DNA of 33,716 nt from Lachnospiraceae bacterium (GCA_024691565.1 JAILNN010000014.1:1-33716), one strand, 5' to 3'; numbered from the stretch's first letter, positions 14,589 through 22,693 are shown. Numbers and translations: made by a program. The notes: generated by a model from the sequence alone, not told the origin.

Positions 14589-16463
14589 ATGGATACCACA
14601 TATTGCATGGGATGCATGCACCCATTAGAAGATGGGCACAAATGCAAATACTGTCAATTTGATATCGAAAAATATGCTCCTGACGGACATGTAATGCCAG
14701 CAGGCACGATAATTGGAAATGGCCAATATTTAATCGGTCGTGCTCTCGGTCAGGGTGGCTTTGGAATAACATATATTGGAATGGATTTAAACCTCTTAAA
14801 GCAGGTTGCAATAAAAGAGTTTTTTCCAAAAGGAATGGTTGTGCGCGATTGCACCAAATCCCTGGATTTGCTTATATATGAAAAGCTCTCTGAAGAAGAC
14901 TTTGAAAAGGGAGTTTCAGCCTTCCTTCGCGAAGGAAGAATTCTTGCGAGCCTCAAATCAAACGACGGAATTGTATCAATACACAATTTCTTCCGCGAGA
15001 ATAACACAGCCTACCTTGTAATGGACTATGTCGAAGGCCAGACCTTAAAGAGCTATATCAATGCTCTCGGTCCAATGACTCTCGATGACACACTCGGCTT
15101 GATGAAACCAACCTTAACAAGCCTTTATTCTTTGCACCAAAAGAGCATAATCCACAGAGATATAAGCGCTGACAACCTTATTATTTCAGACATCAATCAC
15201 TTAACGCTAATAGATTTCGGTGCTGCGAGAATCATAAATCCAAACAGCACCGTCACCTCAACAATCCTTTGTAAAAATGGATTTTCGGCGATTGAGCAAT
15301 ATAACTCAGACGGCTTCCTAGGCCCATGGACTGATATATACAGCCTTTGCGCATGTATATATTTCATGCTAACAGGAATCGTTCCACAAAATTCGACCAG
15401 CAGATATATCTCTGACGAATTAAAACCTCTTTCGGATTTTGAAAACCTCGCCTCTAACGAAGAGTGTTTGCCAATCCTATCAGCAATAATGAAAGGTTTA
15501 GAGCTTGACCCATCAAACCGTTTCACAAACATGAAGGAACTCTTCTACGCGCTATACAACGAGGAGATGCCAGTCACAGAGGAAGTAAAAGGCCTAAACA
15601 CTGCCTTTAATCCATATGAAGCTAAGATTTCAACTTCAACTACTGACTCACCTTCGTTTTCAATTTCGAAGACCTACATACGACGCGGCCTAAAAAAAGA
15701 ACGAAAGAAAATTCAACAGGAGAAAAACAAAAAACGAAATATAAAAATTCTAATATCAGCTATCATCATAGCTATATTAGGAATAAACCTCTACTTTTTT
15801 GCAGATAACATTGGTGTTTCAGAAGGCTTTTCAAACCTACTCACTTCCAAAAATGTTGATGAATCAAGTTCGGCATCTAGCGAAGACGAAACCTCAGATG
15901 AATCAAGTTCGGCATCTAGCGAAGACAGCGCTTCAGATGAATCAAATTTGTCCTCGAATGCAGACTCAAATGCAGACTCAAATTCAGATGAAAATTCATC
16001 TTCAGAAGAGGTAAATAATCCTGAAATTAAGATGGTTTCTGTTACAAATTTATCCAAAGAAAAAGCTTTAAAAAAGCTCAAAAAATCAGGATGTTTAGAG
16101 GTTAATGGAAAAGAAATAAAAGTGAAATTTATAACAAAAGAATCTGGCAAATATTCAAAGAAAATTGTTATAAATCAATCACCAAAAAAGAATAAAACTT
16201 TAAGCGAGTCAAGTAAAATTATCCTAACAATAAGCATTCCTGTAAAGGATAATGGCTCGACTACTACTGACACCAATTCGAATAGTTCTGCATCAAATAG
16301 CTCGAATTCAAGTAACTCAAGTTCAAACAATTCGAATTCAAACAGTAGTTCAGATTCAAGCAATAATTCAAACTCCACTAATAACTCAGACAATAGTTCC
16401 AGTGGAGGTAATGATAACGCAAACGACAACGATGTCGCAGGAAATTTAGATAGCATTCTCTAA
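14589..16463 (+). CDS. Transmembrane Ser/Thr protein kinase: zinc ribbon, kinase, TM, PASTA-like
   Basis: 624 residues. An N-terminal zinc ribbon has C6/C9 and C19/C22. The kinase domain (about 45-325) has GQGGFGITY, K76 in VAIKEFF, E115, HRDISADN (D191, N196), DFG (D209) and GFSAIEQY in the activation segment, so it looks active. A basic juxtamembrane stretch precedes one TM helix (about 384-405). Outside are an acidic Ser/Asp/Glu linker with 13-residue repeats (about 424-475), one PASTA-like module (about 479-552, ending INQSPKKNKTLSESSKIILTIS) and a Ser/Asn-rich tail. PASTA modules in related kinases sense peptidoglycan or muropeptides; the ligand here is unknown. It starts 74 bp after the surface protein, with AAAGGAA before the ATG. 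No partner phosphatase (PP2C) is adjacent. Confidence 0.9.
   Translation: MDTTYCMGCMHPLEDGHKCKYCQFDIEKYAPDGHVMPAGTIIGNGQYLIGRALGQGGFGITYIGMDLNLLKQVAIKEFFPKGMVVRDCTKSLDLLIYEKLSEEDFEKGVSAFLREGRILASLKSNDGIVSIHNFFRENNTAYLVMDYVEGQTLKSYINALGPMTLDDTLGLMKPTLTSLYSLHQKSIIHRDISADNLIISDINHLTLIDFGAARIINPNSTVTSTILCKNGFSAIEQYNSDGFLGPWTDIYSLCACIYFMLTGIVPQNSTSRYISDELKPLSDFENLASNEECLPILSAIMKGLELDPSNRFTNMKELFYALYNEEMPVTEEVKGLNTAFNPYEAKISTSTTDSPSFSISKTYIRRGLKKERKKIQQEKNKKRNIKILISAIIIAILGINLYFFADNIGVSEGFSNLLTSKNVDESSSASSEDETSDESSSASSEDSASDESNLSSNADSNADSNSDENSSSEEVNNPEIKMVSVTNLSKEKALKKLKKSGCLEVNGKEIKVKFITKESGKYSKKIVINQSPKKNKTLSESSKIILTISIPVKDNGSTTTDTNSNSSASNSSNSSNSSSNNSNSNSSSDSSNNSNSTNNSDNSSSGGNDNANDNDVAGNLDSIL
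15858..15946 (+). repeat. In-frame 39-bp tandem repeat in the kinase linker
   Basis: GATGAATCAAGTTCGGCATC and the next 10 bases are identical at 15858-15887 and 15897-15926; a third, diverged start is at 15936. Each unit encodes 13 residues (DESSSASSED plus three), so copy-number change would alter linker length without a frameshift. Confidence 0.85.
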
Positions 16464-16487
16464 CTAAATTTTTCTCTAACTAGATTT
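16456..16487 (+). repeat. 16-bp tandem repeat over the kinase stop codon
   Basis: TTCTCTAACTAAATTT (16456-16471) is followed directly by TTCTCTAACTAGATTT (16472-16487), one mismatch. The first copy contains the kinase stop codon. Confidence 0.75.
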
Positions 16488-16536
16488 TCAAAAAACAAAA
16501 ATAAAAAGGATAAGAACCACAGAAAGGAATGAAAAT

Positions 16537-17844
16537 ATGCATACTGTAAGTAATACTCTAAGCAACCGTATAAAAAAAGTAACAAGAGATAATTCGAATT
16601 TCAAATTTCAAAATTTTAAAAACTATATTTCTAACAAGTATGAATTCGAAGAATTATATAAACTTGTTAAAGATCAAAATGTAATCGACAAGCGTACTAT
16701 GAAAAAATGGTATTCAGATGACACATTTTCCGTTCCTTCAAGATATCAAATACTGAAAGTCTGTGTTGCACTTTCACTAAGTATTGATGAAGCCGAGGAC
16801 TTTCTAATTAACGGTATTCAGTCATATTCATTTCAGATAAATGACTACCAGGAATTCATCTATATGTATGCAATTTCAAATTCACTTACCTATGACGAAA
16901 GTGCCGAAATGGTTGCATTTTTTGAAACAATGCTTACAGAAGATATACAGTTTTCACAATCATCTGACACCTTTAAATTAAAAGAAATCTTCGAATTGCA
17001 TAAGCACGATTCTAAGGAGAATTTTTTAAAAGTAATGATAAAAAATATGCCATTATTCAAGGGATATAGCTTATCTGTTTTAAACACCTTCAAATCTCTT
17101 ATGGATGATATTTTTGTCTATATACAACAGGATTCCGAAGATGAATTAAAACTTGATTTGCAGAGCACAAACTTCGATGAATGGAAACTAACCACAAAAA
17201 GAAACGAAGGTGAAACTGACCTTCAATATATTGAGCGCTACATTCATAGTGCGTCCAGGTCAAAGAAATCAAATGTTCCTGACAAGGATACATTGAAGCA
17301 GATTAGCTGGCTTGCTCACAAGGCATATGCTGCAAAAAACAAAAATACAAACTTAATCAAGGAATTATATTCAATTCCTCCGATGAACCTTCCATTTGAT
17401 AAAAGTTTATTAACCGACAAAACACTTTCAGAACTCCTCTCAATAGGAGAACAAAAACAAATTCTTGTATCAATGAAAATAGGTTTAAAGGAAGCGATTG
17501 ATGGAATAGATGAAGAAGCAATCAAAGAATACAAGAAAAAATTTAAATCTCAAAAGCAACGTGTCCATAACATCCAAAGGAACGACCTTCTTCCAATGAT
17601 ACACTACATTGCAACCAGAAAATATTTGCAGCAATGCTCGGATGAAGACACTTCCTATAATGAGAAGGCCGCTGTAAAATTCTTCGAGGCATATGCAAAC
17701 ACAATCCTCGACAAATGCCAGATGGCGCATATAAATAAAGCCTATGTAATGGACTATATCTTAATCTCATGCTTCACCAAGGATGAAATCTATTCCTTCG
17801 CCGATGCAATCGAGGTTTTACAATATACTTATAATTCTTTTTAG
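16537..17844 (+). CDS. Helical protein of unknown function with HTH-like N-terminus
   Basis: 435 residues, no signal peptide or membrane segment, so cytosolic. I do not recognise a named family. Residues about 50-90 (DKRTMKKWYSDD then SRYQILKVCVALSLSIDEAE) resemble an XRE-like helix-turn-helix module found at the start of uncharacterised Firmicutes proteins. The following YSFQINDYQEFIYMYAISNSLTYDES stretch also recalls that group (from memory, moderate certainty). The remainder looks all-helical, with many Lys, Glu and Tyr and several Ser/Thr that could be phosphorylated. It starts 74 bp after the kinase, with AAAGGAA before the ATG, and no promoter or terminator is seen between them, suggesting co-transcription. 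It could be a regulator or substrate downstream of the kinase; this is inference only. Confidence 0.7.
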   Translation: MHTVSNTLSNRIKKVTRDNSNFKFQNFKNYISNKYEFEELYKLVKDQNVIDKRTMKKWYSDDTFSVPSRYQILKVCVALSLSIDEAEDFLINGIQSYSFQINDYQEFIYMYAISNSLTYDESAEMVAFFETMLTEDIQFSQSSDTFKLKEIFELHKHDSKENFLKVMIKNMPLFKGYSLSVLNTFKSLMDDIFVYIQQDSEDELKLDLQSTNFDEWKLTTKRNEGETDLQYIERYIHSASRSKKSNVPDKDTLKQISWLAHKAYAAKNKNTNLIKELYSIPPMNLPFDKSLLTDKTLSELLSIGEQKQILVSMKIGLKEAIDGIDEEAIKEYKKKFKSQKQRVHNIQRNDLLPMIHYIATRKYLQQCSDEDTSYNEKAAVKFFEAYANTILDKCQMAHINKAYVMDYILISCFTKDEIYSFADAIEVLQYTYNSF

Positions 17845-17856
17845 TGTAACTTTTTA

Positions 17857-17885
17857 TTTCAAAACTCGCAGTTTTGTGGTATTAT
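17857..17885 (+). promoter_or_regulatory. arcC-like gene promoter with palindrome in the spacer
   Basis: TTTCAA (17857-17862), 17 bp, TATTAT (17880-17885). A perfect palindrome CAAAACT-CGC-AGTTTTG (17860-17876) occupies the region between the -35 and -10 boxes, where a repressor would block polymerase. No T-run follows, so it is not a good terminator. Confidence 0.55.
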
Positions 17886-17923
17886 ATTTTCATCAAAATA
17901 CGATATCTACGGAGGATTGAGTT

Positions 17924-18856
17924 ATGAATGATAAAAAAGTTGTCGTTGCGCTAGGACATAGCGCTCTTGGAGATACATTTCCTTCACAGAAGGAGGCCGC
18001 TAAACACTCTGCACAGGCAATTGCAGATATAATCGAAGCTGGCTACAGAGTTGTAATAACTCACAGTAACGGAACTCAGGTCGGAATGATTCACTCAGCA
18101 ATGCGTGAACATAGCTTCTTTGAGCCAAACAATACAGTTGCACCAATTTCAATCTGTTCTGCAATGAGCCAGGGCTACATTGGCTACGACTTACAAAACG
18201 AAATCAGAACAGCACTCTTCGACAGAGGAATATATAGGTCTGTTGTAACCCTTGTGTCACAGGTTCGAGTTGATCCTTTCGATCCTGCATTTGGAACGCC
18301 AACAAAGCTTATTGGTCGCGTTATGGACAAGGACGATGCCGACAAGGAAATTGCAAAAGGAAACTTCGTAAAGGAAGTTGAAGGCGGCTACAGACGAATA
18401 ATCGCTACTCCAAAGCCAATGGAGATTTATGAAAAAGATGCAATCAATGCACTTCTTAACGATAATCAAGTTGTTATCGCTTGCGGTGGAGGCGGAATTC
18501 CAGTGCTTCAGCAGGGCACAAGACTTAAGGGTGCCAGCGGAGTAATTGAAAAAGATTTGGCCGCAGAATGTATGGCAGAGTCTGTAAGCGCAGATGTACT
18601 CTTACTTCTCACAGGTGTTAAAAAGGTTTGCCTCAATTTCCAGAAAGAAAATCAGGTTGAATTAAATAAAATGACAGTTGCGGAGGCAAAGAAATATATT
18701 GAAGAAGGCCATTTCCAAAAGGGTTCAATGCTTCCAAAGGTTGAAGCTGCTCTTATGTTTGCAGAGTCACAGCTTGGAAAGCGTTCAATCATCACTTCTC
18801 TCGACTCAGCTCTCGAAGGCCTCGAAGGAAAGACTGGAACTGTGGTAACACTCTAA
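17924..18856 (+). CDS. arcC: Carbamate kinase family protein
   Basis: 310-residue amino-acid-kinase fold enzyme that interconverts carbamoyl phosphate + ADP and carbamate/ammonia + ATP. Family landmarks: VVVALGHSALG (6-16), HSNGTQVG (47-54), CSAMSQGYIGYDLQN, VVTLVSQVRVDPFDPAF, a CGGGGIPV loop, GVIEKDLA, and the GSMLPKVEAA C-terminal motif. The usual GGNAL reads GHSAL and HGNGPQVG reads HSNGTQVG; to my recollection such variants recur in Lachnospiraceae homologues. No arginine deiminase or ornithine carbamoyltransferase gene is nearby, so the source of carbamoyl phosphate is unclear. GGAGG lies 9 bp before the ATG; it has its own promoter. Confidence 0.9.
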   Translation: MNDKKVVVALGHSALGDTFPSQKEAAKHSAQAIADIIEAGYRVVITHSNGTQVGMIHSAMREHSFFEPNNTVAPISICSAMSQGYIGYDLQNEIRTALFDRGIYRSVVTLVSQVRVDPFDPAFGTPTKLIGRVMDKDDADKEIAKGNFVKEVEGGYRRIIATPKPMEIYEKDAINALLNDNQVVIACGGGGIPVLQQGTRLKGASGVIEKDLAAECMAESVSADVLLLLTGVKKVCLNFQKENQVELNKMTVAEAKKYIEEGHFQKGSMLPKVEAALMFAESQLGKRSIITSLDSALEGLEGKTGTVVTL

Positions 18857-18951
18857 TATACACATAGCATTGCAAACAACTCCAAAAGAGTCGTTGGCCA
18901 TTAGAATCCGTATTCCTATAAAAGAAATTCAAGAAAGAACAAGAAACAAAA

Positions 18952-19833
18952 ATGAATATATATACAAGCTTAAATGACGACTTCGCGCTCGAATCTCCTT
19001 CAGCAGTTTGCTTAGGAAAGTTCGATGGAATCCATCTGGGACATAGAAAACTATTTTCTAAAGTCCTTGAAAGCAACCTAACACCGGTTGTTTTCACCTT
19101 CACGGTTCCAAGCGAACCCTCGTCATTTAAATATATCTATACACAGGAAGAGAAAATTTCTCTCCTTGAAGGGCTTAAGATTTCAACACTCTACACAGTT
19201 CCCTTCGACATAAATCTAATGTGCATAAAGCCATATGATTTCATCAAAAAAATTCTAATCAAAAAGCTTAATGCAAAACTAATCGTCGTAGGACAAGATT
19301 TTAGATTCGGAAATAATCGTGAAGGCGATGTTGAATTCCTTATGAAATATGCACCTACTTTTGGTTATGAAGTAATCGCCCTCGATAAACTGAAAAAAGA
19401 TACAATCGTGAGTTCAACAAGAATCAGAACTCTTTTGCAGTATGGAAAAATTGAGGAAGCAAACGAGCTTCTCGGCTCTGACTTTTTCTTTAAAGGGCGC
19501 GTCGTCCATGGGAAGGAACTCGGAAGAACAATAGGTTTCCCAACTGCAAATTTAAAAATTAATCCTAATAAAATTGATTTAAAAAATGGCGTTTATGCTG
19601 GAACGACCTTTGTTAATAACAGGGAATATAAAAGCATTTCAAACTATGGGATTCGCCCAACAGTGGATGGCAAAACACCAAACCTGGAAACCTATATTTA
19701 TGATTTTAACGAAGATATTTATGATGCAGAAATCATCGTAAAGCTTCAAAAATTTGTTCGACCAGAAATGAAATTTTCAAGCGTTGAAGAATTAAAGAAT
19801 CAAATCGAAAGAGATAAAAATAGCTATAAATGA
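18952..19833 (+). CDS. ribF: Bifunctional riboflavin kinase / FAD synthetase
   Basis: 293 residues; makes FMN from riboflavin and FAD from FMN. The N-terminal nucleotidyltransferase domain has CLGKFDGIHLGHRKL (the HxGH-type site), VVGQDFRFGNNREGD and VSSTRIRTLL. The C-terminal flavokinase domain has GRVVHGKELGRTIGFPTANL, NGVYAGTTF and ISNYGIRPTVDG...LETYIYDF. Length and order are normal. The ribosome site before ATG 18952 is weak (only A/G-rich sequence). It lies 95 bp after carbamate kinase rather than next to truB, its more usual neighbour. Its tail appears partly repeated downstream. Confidence 0.95.
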   Translation: MNIYTSLNDDFALESPSAVCLGKFDGIHLGHRKLFSKVLESNLTPVVFTFTVPSEPSSFKYIYTQEEKISLLEGLKISTLYTVPFDINLMCIKPYDFIKKILIKKLNAKLIVVGQDFRFGNNREGDVEFLMKYAPTFGYEVIALDKLKKDTIVSSTRIRTLLQYGKIEEANELLGSDFFFKGRVVHGKELGRTIGFPTANLKINPNKIDLKNGVYAGTTFVNNREYKSISNYGIRPTVDGKTPNLETYIYDFNEDIYDAEIIVKLQKFVRPEMKFSSVEELKNQIERDKNSYK

Positions 19834-19893
19834 TTTAACTTTGGATGAAATTTTAAAATCAAAAATTTGTTAAATCAACAAAAAATAGCTACT
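19816..19893 (+). repeat. Short repeat of the ribF tail and a 9-bp inverted repeat over its stop
   Basis: AAAAATAGCTA (19816-19826) recurs at 19881-19891. The copies read KNSYK-stop and KNSY-stop in the same relative frame. Between them TGATTTAAC (19831-19839, containing the ribF stop) is the exact reverse complement of GTTAAATCA (19869-19877). No T-run follows the hairpin. Confidence 0.55.
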
Positions 19894-19912
19894 GACTAGA
19901 AAGGAAATTTAG

Positions 19913-21724
19913 ATGGCTCTAGATGGAACAACAATATCGGCTCTAACCGTAGAATTAAAAAATGAGCTTTTAAATTCACATATAACAAAAATATCTCAGC
20001 CCGAAAAGGATGAGATTTTAATTACATTAAATTCAAGAAAAGAAGTGACGGATGAGAATGGTGAGACAAAGCTTCAGCGTTTCCAAAAGCACTTAAGCAT
20101 CTCAGTCAATCCTTCTCTTCCACTAATCTATCTTTCAGACACCAAAAGGCCGGCGCCTCTCGAAGCTCCGACCTTTTGTATGGTTTTAAGGAAACATATC
20201 GGCAATGGCGAAATCATCGACATTTCACAGCCAGGTCTCGAAAGAATAATTATCATCACAGTTGAGCACCTTAATGAAATGGGCGACCGTGTCCGTGTAA
20301 AGCTTATTTCTGAGCTTATGGGTAAACACAGCAACATAATCCTGTGCGACGAAGAGGACAATATAATCGACAGTATTAAGCATATAACCCTTATGGTTAG
20401 CTCTGTTCGTGAGGTCCTTCCCGGAAAGAAATATTTCATTCCAAACACCCTCGAAAAGCAGGATCCATTCGAGATTTCTGAGGATGATTTTCTTGAAATC
20501 CTAAAGCCTGAAGAGGATGTAAATCGCCTGATTTATAACTCCTTAACTGGAATCAGCCCTCTAATCGCAAGAGAGACAATCTTTAGGACAAGTCTTAATC
20601 TCGGACACCACCTTGGTGATAACGCTGGAGAACTCGATTTAACAGCCAAAAAGGCCCTGTATGAATCATTCAGCTCTCTAATGTCTTTAATTAAGAGCGA
20701 AAACTTCTCTCCAGAAATTATTTATAAAAAAGATAAACCAAAGGATTTTTCATGCCTTCACTTAAAGCAATATGATTCTCTTGAAAACTTCCATTCTAAG
20801 AGCTTTTCAAGCGTCTCTGAAATGCTTTTTGATTTTTACGCAGAGAAGAATGCATACACAAGAATCCGCGAGAAATCAGCGACTCTTCGCCATGCAACAA
20901 CAACGGCGCTCGAGCGCAACTATAAAAAATTTGACCTCCAAAACAATCAAATGAACGATACCTTTAAGAAGGATAAATTCATGCATTATGGAGAACTAAT
21001 TAACACCTACGGCTACACTCTAAAGGGTGGCGAGGAATTCTTAGAGTGCGTTGACTATCTCACAAATGAAACTGTGAAAATTCCTCTCGACAGCACTAAA
21101 AACGCTGCTTGGAATGCAAAACATTATTTTGAGAGATATGCTAAATTAAAGCGTACTTATGAGGCTCTTCAAACTCAAATCGAGGACACAAAGGCAGAAA
21201 TCGAACACCTTGAATCAATTGCTGAATCAATTGAAACCGCGATGACAGAAGCAGATTTAAACCAGATAAAAGCAGAGCTCTCAGAATACGGCTACATGAA
21301 AAAGGTTACAGAACGCACCGCCAAAGGAAAAAAGAAGAAGCGCACCAACGAAAAGGCTGCCCCTCTTCACTATATTTCCTCAGATGGCTTCCATATTTAT
21401 GTTGGAAAGAACAACTTCCAAAACGACGAATTGACCTTTAAATTCGCATCAAACGGCGACTGGTGGTTCCACGCAAAACATGCACCTGGTTCACACGTAA
21501 TCCTTAAAACCGATGGAAACGAACCAACCGACAGAGCCTTTGAAGAAGCCGCTGCATGCGCCGCCTTCTATTCAAAATTAAAAGATACGACCAAAGCAGA
21601 TATCGACTATGTTCAGAAGAAACATGTCAAAAAGCCAAATGCTTCAAAACCAGGCTTCGTAGTCTACTACACAAATTTCTCGATGACCGTAACACCAGGA
21701 CTCGACGGACTAACACTTGTGTAA
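19913..21724 (+). CDS. rqcH: RqcH / NFACT-family ribosome quality-control protein (FbpA-like)
   Basis: 603 residues. Bacterial homologue of Rqc2: binds stalled 50S subunits and adds C-terminal alanine tails; older annotation calls it fibronectin-binding protein. The NFACT-N domain starts MALDGTTISALTVEL, with CMVLRKHIGNG near 89-99 and a GLERI stretch at 108-112, where the conserved Asp-Arg pair reads E110-R111. A central helical hairpin (about 400-450) has heptad-like charged sequence. A basic KGKKKKR segment precedes the NFACT-R domain with DGFHIYVGKNN and DWWFHAKHAPGSHVIL. AAAGGAA precedes the ATG. It lies 79 bp after ribF and 24 bp before the PHP gene. Confidence 0.93.
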   Translation: MALDGTTISALTVELKNELLNSHITKISQPEKDEILITLNSRKEVTDENGETKLQRFQKHLSISVNPSLPLIYLSDTKRPAPLEAPTFCMVLRKHIGNGEIIDISQPGLERIIIITVEHLNEMGDRVRVKLISELMGKHSNIILCDEEDNIIDSIKHITLMVSSVREVLPGKKYFIPNTLEKQDPFEISEDDFLEILKPEEDVNRLIYNSLTGISPLIARETIFRTSLNLGHHLGDNAGELDLTAKKALYESFSSLMSLIKSENFSPEIIYKKDKPKDFSCLHLKQYDSLENFHSKSFSSVSEMLFDFYAEKNAYTRIREKSATLRHATTTALERNYKKFDLQNNQMNDTFKKDKFMHYGELINTYGYTLKGGEEFLECVDYLTNETVKIPLDSTKNAAWNAKHYFERYAKLKRTYEALQTQIEDTKAEIEHLESIAESIETAMTEADLNQIKAELSEYGYMKKVTERTAKGKKKKRTNEKAAPLHYISSDGFHIYVGKNNFQNDELTFKFASNGDWWFHAKHAPGSHVILKTDGNEPTDRAFEEAAACAAFYSKLKDTTKADIDYVQKKHVKKPNASKPGFVVYYTNFSMTVTPGLDGLTLV

Positions 21725-21748
21725 ACACACAGAAAGGAAACATAGACC

Positions 21749-22693
21749 ATGATACTCTCAGATAACCATATTCACACAAGCTTCTCAACTGACAGCAATG
21801 AGGCAATGGAAAATCAAGTATTAAAAGGTATTGAACTCGGTTTCACCTCAATGACCTTCACAGATCACATGGATCTAAACTACCCTTTCTTAGAGGAATA
21901 CAAGGACCTTCCACAGCCAATTTTTGTCTTCGATACAAATGCATATCAAAAGGAAATCGACCGTCTAAACGAAAAATATGGCAATAAAATTCAAATCAAA
22001 AAAGGAATCGAGATGGGAATTAAGCCAGATATGCTTGAGTCAGGCAAGGCCCTATTTAACGATAATTCCTTTGACTTTGTAATCGCATCGACTCACCTTA
22101 TTGAAAACTCAGATCCATACTACACCGAGTTCTGGGAAGGTAAGGATGTAAAGTCATGCCTAAAAACCTACTATGAGACCATCCTAAATAATATTTCAAT
22201 ATGGTCAGACTATGATGTTGTAGGTCACATCGATTACATGGTAAGATACGCACCAGACGTCCGCACACTTGCCACAAAATCTGCCATTAAAAAAAGCAGT
22301 GCACTCGCCGAAAACGAGGCACCTGCTACAAAATCTGCAGTTGAAAACAATACTTTCTCCACAACGCCCCTGGATCAAGCACTCGAAAACCACCTCTATG
22401 ACAATTGGAACCTAATCGAAGAAATCTTAAAGAAGGTAGTTTCTGATGGTAAGGGAATTGAAATCAACACAGCAGGCTTTAAATATAACCTCGGACACCC
22501 AAATCCACATGAAAGAATTTTAAAGCTCTATAAGGCTCTTGGCGGTGAAATCATCACCGTTGGTTCTGATGCCCATGAATCAAAATACCTTGGACATGAA
22601 TTTAAAAGAGCTGAAGAAATCCTACTAAACACAGGCTTCAAATACTACACAGAATACGAAAAAAGAGCGCCTAAATTCATAGCGCTCTCATAA
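21749..22693 (+). CDS. hisK: PHP-family phosphatase, HisK-type histidinol-phosphatase
   Basis: 314 residues. Metal ligands of the PHP fold are visible: H7 and H9 (DNHIHTSF), D39/H40 (TDHMD), E88 (KKGIEMG), H116 (ASTHLI), H160 (VVGHIDY), D274 and H276 (GSDAHES). The likely reaction is removal of phosphate from L-histidinol phosphate in histidine synthesis, but other PHP substrates are possible and no his genes are near. Residues about 173-207, after VRYAPD, are a low-complexity insertion with an internal repeat (ATKSAIKK / ATKSAVEN) not expected in the family, and it makes the protein longer than typical HisK. GAAAGGAA precedes the ATG. A minus-strand terminator overlaps its last codons. Confidence 0.82.
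   Translation: MILSDNHIHTSFSTDSNEAMENQVLKGIELGFTSMTFTDHMDLNYPFLEEYKDLPQPIFVFDTNAYQKEIDRLNEKYGNKIQIKKGIEMGIKPDMLESGKALFNDNSFDFVIASTHLIENSDPYYTEFWEGKDVKSCLKTYYETILNNISIWSDYDVVGHIDYMVRYAPDVRTLATKSAIKKSSALAENEAPATKSAVENNTFSTTPLDQALENHLYDNWNLIEEILKKVVSDGKGIEINTAGFKYNLGHPNPHERILKLYKALGGEIITVGSDAHESKYLGHEFKRAEEILLNTGFKYYTEYEKRAPKFIALS
22659..22688 (-). terminator. Minus-strand terminator inside the PHP gene end
   Basis: On the minus strand, AGAGCGC, 11-nt loop, GCGCTCT, then a run of T. It terminates the cheR-ylxM-rng-small ORF unit. The hairpin arms encode the last residues of the convergent PHP gene. Confidence 0.85.
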
